This document shows, in pieces, positions 1 to 6,147 of a DNA stretch of 7,875 nucleotides (position 1 is its first letter; each line of letters begins with the position of its first letter). The notes beneath the pieces are model-generated. The model saw nothing but the letters and a program-made list of their open reading frames with translations, did not search any database and was not told the DNA's origin. The stretch comes from Candidatus Eiseniibacteriota bacterium. Its GTDB lineage: Bacteria > Arandabacterota > Arandabacteria > Arandabacterales > Arandabacteraceae. Made by a program: the position numbers and the translations under genes. Location: the NCBI GenBank assembly GCA_030622265.1, contig JAUXGG010000059.1, forward strand, positions 1 to 7,875, in the 5' to 3' direction.

Positions 1-1665
1 CTTCGCTACTTTGCCGAACGTCCCCCGATAGTGGACGTCCCCCGGGTACCGGCGACCGCCAGGGCCGCCGGCGTGTGCGGGGCGCTCGTGATCCTCGTGG
101 ATTTCGATGATAAACTCGCTGACAGGGACAGGCACTCTCCGGCGTTCTTCACCAGCATGCTCTTCGGCGATGCCCTGACGAGCATGAGGGGCTTCTTCCT
201 GGAAAACTCCTATGGTAAGTTCTCTCTAGAGGGACATGTCGCTCAATGGGTTCGCTCGAGTTGCAGGCACAACCAGTTCGTGAACCGGGACGGCGTGCGG
301 GGCACCATCGATGATTACGGTCTCGACATTTCCCCCTCTGCCCTCCAGCCGTCCATCTGCGACTTTCCGCTGAACGTCTGGGGCATGGTGGCGATGGCCG
401 TGGACCTGGCCGACGATGACATAGACTTCTCGCAATATGATAATGATGGGCCGGATGGAGCGCCAGACTCCGGAGATGATGACGGCTTTGTGGATGCTCT
501 GATTATGGTGCATTCCGGTCCCGGAGCCGAAACCCTGGGTTTGCTGCCCAACGGTGTTAACTTCATCTGGTCGATGCAATCCGACCTGGACTACTACAGT
601 CCGACGAGGAACACGGTCGCCGACGGTGTCCGCATAGGCCCGTTCGCGCTCGTGCCCGAGATCGGGCAGATCGGGGTCTATGCCCACGAGTTCTGCCACC
701 TGCTCGGGCTGCCCGACCTGTATGACACGGATACGGGGCTTCCCGTGGTCGGGGCTTTCTGCCTGATGGACGAGGGAGCCTGGAACGGTCCCCAGTTCAG
801 TGCGGGGAGCGTGCCGAGCCACCTCTGCGCACCCATGAAGTACTTCCTCGGGTGGATAGACCCCGACGAGGTCTGTCTCGGGTGCGGCGGGCCGGAACGA
901 GTGGACGGCGCGACCATTCATCCCCTGGGTACCTCGGACAGCGCATACCGGCTCCTGGGCAATCCCAACGGCGTGGACTGGTCGGCTGAGGGGACGGGAA
1001 CGGGCGAGTACTTCATGCTCGAGAACCGCCAGAGCAACAAGGGCTACTATGAGGCTTATCTCCCCGCTTCGGGGCTCGTGATCTGGAAAGTGAACGAGAG
1101 TAGCCGGAACAACAATGACCTTCAAGTACCGCTGGCCACGATCATCCAGGCGGATGGGGAGGTCGTCGACCGGGATGCGCCCGGCATGAACATCCCGGAC
1201 GGCCCCGCCGATGTATGGCCGGGAAGCCTGAACAAGCGTGACTTCACACCCACCACGGATCCTTCGAGCCGGCTCAGCGGCGATCGCTTCTCCGGTGTTT
1301 CCGTAGAGGGAATAGCCAAGGACGCAGTGGGAGTCGTCTCTGCGGACATCTCAGTCGGGCTGCCCATGAAAGGCATGGCCTACGCCTACCCTAATCCATA
1401 TACCCTCTCCGAGGAAGGGCCCATGCGCATAGACTTCCTGCCCGATCCCGGTCCGGATAAGCCCATCAGTTTTTCGGTCAGGATATTCAACCTCGAGGGT
1501 GACCTCGTTCGCGTCCTGGAAAGCTCGGAGGAGACAACCGGAAACGGAACCGCGCTGTGGGACGCCCGAAATGAGAGTGGAAGACTGGTCGAGCCTGGGG
1601 TATACTTCTATGCAGTCGAGTCATCCGGTCAGGAAGCGACCGGCACCATCGGAATCAGAAAGTAG
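1..1665 (+). CDS. Secreted M6-type zinc metalloprotease with C-terminal FlgD-like/sorting-type domain (5' end outside window)
   Basis: Likely an extracellular zinc endopeptidase of the immune inhibitor A (M6) group. The frame is open to base 1, and the conserved M6 opening (GALVILVDFDDK) lies only about 25 codons in, so a start with signal peptide is expected upstream; the GTG at 31 is probably just an internal Val. Numbering from that Val: an acidic Asp/Gly loop typical of the family at about 137-155 (ending DGFVDALIMVHSGPGAE), the zinc motif HEFCH at 219-223 continuing GLPDLYD to 232, a CLMDEGAWNG segment at 244-253 matching the family's conserved Met region, and ENRQ...GLVIWKVNE at 331-356. 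Residues about 447-544 form a separate beta domain beginning YPNP, with a WDARNESGRLVEPGVYFYAV core, like FlgD-Ig or type-A (type IX secretion) sorting domains. Eight cysteines suggest disulfides outside the cytoplasm. The family is secure; the substrate and the secretion route are inference. Confidence 0.9.
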   Translation, partial: LRYFAERPPIVDVPRVPATARAAGVCGALVILVDFDDKLADRDRHSPAFFTSMLFGDALTSMRGFFLENSYGKFSLEGHVAQWVRSSCRHNQFVNRDGVRGTIDDYGLDISPSALQPSICDFPLNVWGMVAMAVDLADDDIDFSQYDNDGPDGAPDSGDDDGFVDALIMVHSGPGAETLGLLPNGVNFIWSMQSDLDYYSPTRNTVADGVRIGPFALVPEIGQIGVYAHEFCHLLGLPDLYDTDTGLPVVGAFCLMDEGAWNGPQFSAGSVPSHLCAPMKYFLGWIDPDEVCLGCGGPERVDGATIHPLGTSDSAYRLLGNPNGVDWSAEGTGTGEYFMLENRQSNKGYYEAYLPASGLVIWKVNESSRNNNDLQVPLATIIQADGEVVDRDAPGMNIPDGPADVWPGSLNKRDFTPTTDPSSRLSGDRFSGVSVEGIAKDAVGVVSADISVGLPMKGMAYAYPNPYTLSEEGPMRIDFLPDPGPDKPISFSVRIFNLEGDLVRVLESSEETTGNGTALWDARNESGRLVEPGVYFYAVESSGQEATGTIGIRK

Positions 1666-1682
1666 AAAGCCCGATAAACCAC

Positions 1683-1687
1683 AGGAG
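1683..1687 (+). promoter_or_regulatory. Ribosome binding site of the DUF3467 gene
   Basis: AGGAG, nine bases before the ATG at 1697, in the short gap after the protease stop. It decides the start against the longer open frame upstream. Confidence 0.75.
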
Positions 1688-1696
1688 AGTGAATTC

Positions 1697-1990
1697 ATGG
1701 AAAAGCGTCCTCCTCAGCAGATCAAGGTTGAACTGACCGAGCCCGCGGCCGAAGGCATTTATTCCAACTGGGTGATGATGACCTACAGTCCTTCCGAGTT
1801 CATAATCGACTTCGGCAGGTTTCTGCCCGGGCTGCCCAAAACCAAGATCTATTCGAGAATCGTGATGACGCCGCAGCACGTCAAGAACCTCCTCAGAGTG
1901 CTTGAGAAGAACGTGTCGACCTATGAAGAGAAGTTCGGCGAGATCAGGACGCTGAGCAAGGATGATAAGGGCCGCGAAATAGGCTTCTGA
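1697..1990 (+). CDS. DUF3467 family small protein
   Basis: A 97-residue cytoplasmic protein of unknown function that matches the DUF3467 pattern. It has IYSNWVMMTYSPSEFIIDFG at 21-40, a variable loop with LPGLPKTKIYSRIVMTP at 43-59, then HVKNLLRVLEKNVSTYEEKFGEI at 61-83. These fit the family's N-terminal strand region (N-x-...-S-x-x-E-F-x-x-D-F), a second strand, and a C-terminal helix used to end a short alpha/beta fold. No signal peptide, membrane segment or cysteine is seen. The ATG at 1697 is chosen because AGGAG (1683-1687) sits nine bases before it; the frame is open further upstream, but that part overlaps the protease in another frame and has no family similarity. It lies 31 bases after the protease stop and may be read from the same transcript. 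The family assignment is from pattern memory and its role is unknown. Confidence 0.85.
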   Translation: MEKRPPQQIKVELTEPAAEGIYSNWVMMTYSPSEFIIDFGRFLPGLPKTKIYSRIVMTPQHVKNLLRVLEKNVSTYEEKFGEIRTLSKDDKGREIGF

Positions 1991-2020
1991 CATCCCCCTG
2001 CCGGGGTCGGTCAAGAGGGC
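1991..2020. other. Convergent intergenic gap without a clear terminator
   Basis: These thirty bases separate the stop of the DUF3467 gene from the stop of the acyltransferase gene on the other strand. They hold a short GC stem (CCCC at 1994-1997 with GGGG at 2003-2006, possibly extended by GAC/GTC pairing), but no T-run follows on either strand. It could slow polymerase from both sides, but a factor-independent terminator is not convincing. Confidence 0.35.
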
Positions 2021-2908
2021 TCAGGGCCGGGTCTTCCAGCGCCGGTGCGCCCACAGATAGTGATCCGGATATCCCTTGTCGCATTCCCCGATCCCCGCGG
2101 TGAAGCCCCGGGTGATTTCCCTTATCGCCTCTTCCCTGCTAAGCCCCGCAGGGACCTCAATGGCCTTCTCGATCACGATCTGATGCCGGAGTCCGCCCAA
2201 TCTGATGATGAACCCGGGAATGACGGGGGCCCCCGTCATCATCGCCAAGCGTGCCGCACCCTGGGGCGTGGAAGCCTTCTTCCCTAGAAAGTCGACGAAG
2301 AGTCCGTGAGGGCCCGCGTCCTGATCGGAAAGCAAGGCGATGAATTGATTGGACCGCAGGCTCCGGGTTATCCTCAGAAGCGAATCGGGTTCGACCACGC
2401 CGATGCCGGCCGAACGCCTGAGATCATTCATCAGGTTCTGGACCAGCGGGTTCCTCTGGACTCCCACGATGAACTTCATCGGGTAACCCAGTAATGCCAG
2501 GATGCTCCCCATCAATTCCCAGCTGCCGAAGTGGCCGGTAACAAGGACCGCACCCCTGTCGCCTTTGAGGGCTCTGTCGAGGTGTTCGAGCCCGTCCAGG
2601 CGAATGTACCTGTCCACATAGTCCCGGGTAACCGCGGGGACCCTGGCAAACTCGGCGATCGCCATGGCGAAGTGCATATAAGAGCGGCGCCCGATGTCCT
2701 CAAGTTCCTCTCCCGCCCGTCCACCCCCGAGGCGCGCGGCAAGATTGGACATCGTCACCTTCCGGCGAAACCCGATCACATCAAAGGTGACCCTACCCAG
2801 GAATCCGGTGAGCCATACCGCGGCACGGGCAGGCAGAAGGCGCGTCCCTGTGAGGAAGGCGACAATACATAGATGCTCAAGCCAGTCCTCCAGGGTAGCC
2901 CGCCTCAT
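2021..2908 (-). CDS. LpxL/HtrB-family lipid A (lysophospholipid) acyltransferase
   Basis: A 295-residue acyltransferase of the LpxL/HtrB (LABLAT) family. In this family the enzyme adds a secondary acyl chain to lipid A precursors at the cytoplasmic face of the inner membrane. The catalytic H-x4-E motif is clear: GHFGSWE with His126 and Glu131. Other family marks are RNPLVQNLMNDLRR at 152-165, the LLSDQDAG segment at 192-199 followed by VDFLGKKASTPQGAARLA at 205-222, PVIPGF at 228-233, and the C-terminal signature YPDHYLWAHRRWKTRP at 280-295. The N-terminal 45 residues are hydrophobic enough for membrane association. The start at 2908 forms an ATGA overlap with the stop of the upstream DUF362 gene, with GAGG eight bases before it. 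The open frame runs back to 3079, but that part lies inside the upstream gene and looks non-coding. It is the last gene of the minus-strand series. Related enzymes acylate phosphatidylinositol mannosides or ornithine lipids, so the exact substrate is not proven. Confidence 0.92.
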   Translation of the reverse strand: MRRATLEDWLEHLCIVAFLTGTRLLPARAAVWLTGFLGRVTFDVIGFRRKVTMSNLAARLGGGRAGEELEDIGRRSYMHFAMAIAEFARVPAVTRDYVDRYIRLDGLEHLDRALKGDRGAVLVTGHFGSWELMGSILALLGYPMKFIVGVQRNPLVQNLMNDLRRSAGIGVVEPDSLLRITRSLRSNQFIALLSDQDAGPHGLFVDFLGKKASTPQGAARLAMMTGAPVIPGFIIRLGGLRHQIVIEKAIEVPAGLSREEAIREITRGFTAGIGECDKGYPDHYLWAHRRWKTRP

Positions 2909-4023
2909 ACCAGAAGCCTCGCCAGGCGGCTCATCCGGGTTCCCACCGCGAAGTGAGGACAGGCCTCGTGGCAGCAGAGGCAGGAAACGCAGAGATCGTT
3001 GTCGACCGATGCGCAGCCTGCCTCGAGCGTCATCGCGCCTGCCGCACACACCCGTACACAGTCCCCACAACCGGTGCATGCATCCTCATCGACGACCGGC
3101 AGCACCCATACCAATCGCCGCAGGAGGCCGGCCGCGATGCCGGGAATCAGTTTGTATTTCCAGTTGCCGGGCACCTTGAAATCACTGACGGCAATGTCTT
3201 CAGGCCTCAGTAAGGGGAAGACCATGGAATCGGCTGAGGCCGTGCCCAGGTTACGGCGCAGCGCTTCACGGGTTGTGGGAACCCTTTCCGGATCGATACC
3301 GATTATGCGGCTCAAGCAGGCATCAAGCGCGACGCAGTCTCTGGCAGCCGCGATGAAGTTGAGCCTGCGCAGGCTGCCCGAAGAGGGACCATCACCTTCC
3401 ATCGCCTCCACGGCATCCACGAGGGTCACCCAGGGCAGTACCAGGGAGAATACGTCGACCAATGCCTTGCTCATCGCGTCGGGCCGCGGATGCTCAAGGT
3501 GCAGTGTCGACTTCTGAAAACCAGGCACGCAACCGAACACGTTCTTGATTGCGGCGGTGATCAGCGTGAGAACGTGGGTCTTCAGCTTGGGAACGCTGAC
3601 CACGAGATCATACTCAAGTAGCGCCCTGGCGATGGGATAGTCTCTTCCATCCACGCTGCGCTCAATGCAGCCCGAAGCCTCGAAGTTGACCAGGGGAACG
3701 CCCCTTGCCTCACACAATTCAAGCATGCCGGTCGCCTCCCACACTCTCTTCACACCGCGCACCGCTCCCGCTGGGCTGTCCCCAACTGCGACCTCCGCAC
3801 CATGCTTGCGAAAGAAATCCACAACTCCCCCCACCACTGCAGGGTGAGTGGTCACACCCCGTTCGGGTTCGCGCGCGGAAAGGAGGTTTGGCTTGATGAG
3901 CACCCTCTTGCCGGTGATGAGTGTGACATCATCGCCCAGTACACTTGATAGGGCCCTCTCCACCGCCTGCTCAATCCCGGGGCTCCGGTAGGACGGGCTC
4001 TGTGCAAGGGCGACGAGAGGCAT
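2905..4023 (-). CDS. DUF362 domain protein with C-terminal double [4Fe-4S] ferredoxin domain
   Basis: A 372-residue cytoplasmic iron-sulfur protein of unknown function. Residues about 38-280 are a DUF362 domain: VLIKPNLLSAREPERGVTTHP at 41-61, GDSPAGAVRG at 81-90, a VPKLKTHVLT stretch at 144-153 followed by IKNVFG (159-164), and the VDAVEAMEGDGPSSG region at 202-216. Residues 312-360 carry two classic ferredoxin motifs, with Cys316/319/322/326 and Cys345/348/351/355, the latter followed by Pro356. All eight ligands for two [4Fe-4S] clusters are present; an extra Cys350 sits inside the second motif. The ATG at 4023 shares one base with the dprA stop (TGATG) and has AAGGAG 11 bases upstream. 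Its own stop overlaps the next start (ATGA). The strict coupling suggests it is made together with DprA and the acyltransferase. Electron transfer is a reasonable inference from the clusters; the partner and substrate are unknown. Confidence 0.92.
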   Translation of the reverse strand: MPLVALAQSPSYRSPGIEQAVERALSSVLGDDVTLITGKRVLIKPNLLSAREPERGVTTHPAVVGGVVDFFRKHGAEVAVGDSPAGAVRGVKRVWEATGMLELCEARGVPLVNFEASGCIERSVDGRDYPIARALLEYDLVVSVPKLKTHVLTLITAAIKNVFGCVPGFQKSTLHLEHPRPDAMSKALVDVFSLVLPWVTLVDAVEAMEGDGPSSGSLRRLNFIAAARDCVALDACLSRIIGIDPERVPTTREALRRNLGTASADSMVFPLLRPEDIAVSDFKVPGNWKYKLIPGIAAGLLRRLVWVLPVVDEDACTGCGDCVRVCAAGAMTLEAGCASVDNDLCVSCLCCHEACPHFAVGTRMSRLARLLV

Positions 4024-5123
4024 CAGAGCAGTGTCTCCTTCACATAGAACTTGCCCGGCATCGACCTGGCAAGACCTTTGGCCTCAAGCGTGAGCAGAAG
4101 ACCCAGGGTGAGGTGAGCTTCCATACCGAGCGACCGTGAGACTTCATCAACATGAACCGGCTTGTCCGAAAGCAGGTCCATCGCCGTCTGCTCTTCCGCC
4201 GTCAGGCCGGTATCGCTGCGCCCGGATGCCGGGGATCGCTCATGCCAGGCGATCTGCGGTTCTATCTCTTCCAGGATATCCTCCACTGACTCGACAAGCC
4301 TGGCCCCTTGCTTCAGCAGGCGATTGGTGCCCCTGCTCCCGGGAATCCCGGGCGCCCCGGGCACCGCAAAGACGGAGCGGTTCTGTTCCAGGGCGAAGCC
4401 CGCTGTAATGAGGGCCCCGCTTGTCCCGGCGGCCTCTACGACCACGGTACCCAAACTGAGGCCGCTTATTATCCTGTTTCTCCTGGGGAAATTCTGTCTC
4501 AGGGGCGGGGTCCCCGGTGGAAACTCGGTGATGAGCGCACCCAGGCCGCAAATGCCCCGGGCCAGACCTTCATTCTCAGGCGGGTACATCACATCGATAC
4601 CGCAACCCATAACGGCTATGGTTCGTCCGCCGGCCTCAAGGGCGCCCTTGTGAGCCGCCGTGTCTATTCCCCGTGCAAGGCCACTGACCACGATCAGTCC
4701 TCTGCCGGCAAGTTCCCCTGCCAGGTATGAAGCCAGCTTCCGGCCACCCAGGCTGGCCCGCCTGGAGCCCACTATAGCTATAGCACCGGGCGTCATGTCG
4801 TCAAGCGATCCCTTATAGAACAGCAGTGGAGGAGGAACCGGGGTTTCCTTAAGGAGAGGTGGGTATCCAGGGTCAGGGAGCGCGACGATTCGGGCGCCGG
4901 CGGCGGCGACCTGGCCGGAGATTTCCCTCGCCTCCGGCATCGACTGCTCAAGGACCTGCCGCTGTTCTGTTCCCAGGCCCAACCTCATGGCCAGATTACC
5001 TGCGTCGACTCCTGTTATGTCTATCCCGGAAGATTCGAATAGAAAGGATATGATTCTCTTCCTGGGCAGGATTCCCGAAAGAACTAGTGACAGCAGGAGC
5101 TCATGGCTTTTTCCCTTCCTCAT
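4023..5123 (-). CDS. dprA: DNA-processing protein DprA (Smf)
   Basis: DprA binds incoming single-stranded DNA and loads RecA during natural transformation; many non-competent bacteria also carry it. The 366-residue product has a short N-terminal helical (SAM/HhH-like) region, then the Rossmann-like DprA domain with GSR at 119-121, SGLARGID at 147-154, MGCGIDVMYPPEN at 172-184 and FPRRNRIISGLS at 212-223. VVVEAAGTSGALITAGFALEQNRSVFAVPG follows, and then a C-terminal winged-helix (DML1-like) domain over roughly the last 65 residues. The length is normal. Three tandem ATGs (5129, 5126, 5123) compete for the start. GGAGG at 5137-5133 lies nine bases before 5123 and six before 5126, so either fits, while 5129 is too close. 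A further in-frame ATG at 5156 lies inside the conserved reading of obgE and is unlikely. The gene overlaps the end of obgE by 23 bases and shares its stop base with the next gene. Confidence 0.95.
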   Translation of the reverse strand: MRKGKSHELLLSLVLSGILPRKRIISFLFESSGIDITGVDAGNLAMRLGLGTEQRQVLEQSMPEAREISGQVAAAGARIVALPDPGYPPLLKETPVPPPLLFYKGSLDDMTPGAIAIVGSRRASLGGRKLASYLAGELAGRGLIVVSGLARGIDTAAHKGALEAGGRTIAVMGCGIDVMYPPENEGLARGICGLGALITEFPPGTPPLRQNFPRRNRIISGLSLGTVVVEAAGTSGALITAGFALEQNRSVFAVPGAPGIPGSRGTNRLLKQGARLVESVEDILEEIEPQIAWHERSPASGRSDTGLTAEEQTAMDLLSDKPVHVDEVSRSLGMEAHLTLGLLLTLEAKGLARSMPGKFYVKETLL

Positions 5124-6147
5124 CATCATCCCCCTCCCCGTCCACGTCGTCCGCATTCAACTCATCGAGCAAGCCTACCATGCGCCCCACCAGGTCCTTA
5201 AGCCCGTATCCGGTTACCGCTGAGACGGGAAAGAACTTCGCTTCCCGCTTAAGCGCCCTGACCTCGGATTCAGGTAACAGATCGACCTTGTTGAGCACCA
5301 CCACGTAAGGCTTATCAGCCACGTCCACATCATAAAGGCGAAGCTCCCGGCGAAGGCTCTCCAGCTCTCCTTCAGAGTCCGCGCAAGAGGCGTCCAGCAT
5401 GCAGACCAGTACCTTCGTCCTTTCGATGTGGCGGAGGAACTCGTGCCCGAGTCCCTTGCCCGAGTGGGCTCCCTCGATCAGGCCGGGTATGTCGGCCAGG
5501 ACGACGCTACGGTCATGGTAGTCCAGGACGCCGAGGTGGGGTCGTAGCGTTGTAAACGGATAAGCGCCCACTTTGGGTCTTGCACTCGTCAGCGTGGCGA
5601 GCAGCGTCGACTTGCCGACATTGGGCTTTCCCACCAGCCCTATGTCCGCAATCAGCTTGAGCTCGAGTATGATGCGCCGCTCTTCACCCGGAGATCCTTC
5701 CTCGGCCCTCCTCGGTGCCCTGTCAGACGGCGTGGCAAACATGGCGTTTCCCCTTCCACCACGTCCGCCTCTTGCTATTATCACCTCGTCCTTTTCCGCC
5801 ATATCATACAGCAGGCTGCCATCGGTGGCATCCAGTACCACGGTGCCGGGAGGCACCCTCACAATGACCGGCTTTCCCCTGCGGCCCTGCTGGTCCTTTC
5901 CCTTCCCGTGGACACCCCTCCCCGCCTTGATTATCCTCTTGTACTTGTAATCCAGGAGAGTACTCAGATGAGGATCCGAACGGAGAATAACATCGCCCCC
6001 TCGTCCCCCATTGCCGCCATCGGGACCGCCCCTGGGAACGAACTTCTCTCTTCTGAAGCTCACGCAGCCATTGCCACCGTCACCGGCGATCACCTGTATC
6101 TCGGCGATATCGATAAACTGCGAGAATGCCTTGCTCTGTCTTCTCAA
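5101..6147 (-). CDS. obgE: Obg/CgtA family GTPase (large ribosomal subunit assembly)
   Basis: Obg is a slow GTPase that works in late 50S subunit assembly and stress control. The 348-residue product has the glycine-rich Obg fold (about 11-165; AGDGGNGCVSFRREKFVPRGG at 21-41, GGNGGRGGD at 44-52), then the G domain: G1 GKPNVGKS 173-180, switch I with PFTTLRP at 197-203, G3 DIPGLIEGA 219-227, G4 NKVDL 286-290 and G5 SA at 309-310. The chain ends in a short acidic tail (DDVDGEGDDDEE) with no OCT domain, as in many non-Firmicute Obgs. The start is TTG at 6147: an in-frame TAA lies six codons upstream and no other ATG, GTG or TTG occurs before the conserved FIDIAE segment. AAGGTG stands 11 bases before it. 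The TTG overlaps the glcD-like stop as TTGA. Its downstream end overlaps dprA. Confidence 0.96.
   Translation of the reverse strand: MRRQSKAFSQFIDIAEIQVIAGDGGNGCVSFRREKFVPRGGPDGGNGGRGGDVILRSDPHLSTLLDYKYKRIIKAGRGVHGKGKDQQGRRGKPVIVRVPPGTVVLDATDGSLLYDMAEKDEVIIARGGRGGRGNAMFATPSDRAPRRAEEGSPGEERRIILELKLIADIGLVGKPNVGKSTLLATLTSARPKVGAYPFTTLRPHLGVLDYHDRSVVLADIPGLIEGAHSGKGLGHEFLRHIERTKVLVCMLDASCADSEGELESLRRELRLYDVDVADKPYVVVLNKVDLLPESEVRALKREAKFFPVSAVTGYGLKDLVGRMVGLLDELNADDVDGEGDDDEEGKKP
5133..5137 (-). promoter_or_regulatory. Ribosome binding site of dprA, inside the obgE tail
   Basis: A purine run GGGGAGGGG (5139-5131) contains GGAGG at 5137-5133 and stands just before three tandem ATG codons. It lies wholly within the last codons of obgE and decides for the 5123 or 5126 start of dprA. 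Confidence 0.65.

Noticed and set aside
31..33. GTG at 31 as the true start of the protease
   Set aside because: The frame is open to base 1 and the expected signal peptide is missing, so the gene almost surely starts before the window.
226..1125. Open frame of about 299 codons on the minus strand inside the protease
   Set aside because: It is antisense to the conserved M6 domain, with no recognisable motif and no supporting ribosome site; it is a high-GC shadow.
1989..2008. Hairpin between the convergent genes as a bidirectional terminator
   Set aside because: The stem is only about four to six pairs and has no T-run on either side, so it is too weak to call.
2909..3079. N-terminal extension of the acyltransferase to 3079
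   Set aside because: The extension would lie in another frame within the ferredoxin part of the DUF362 gene. The ATGA start at 2908 with GAGG gives a product that begins like other LpxL family members.
4308..4730. Plus-strand frames across dprA as small genes
   Set aside because: They are antisense to conserved DprA motifs and show no family pattern or start signals.
5130..5156. Earlier dprA start at 5156
   Set aside because: It has no good ribosome site and would deepen the overlap with obgE; the purine run at 5139-5131 clearly serves the ATGs at 5126 or 5123.
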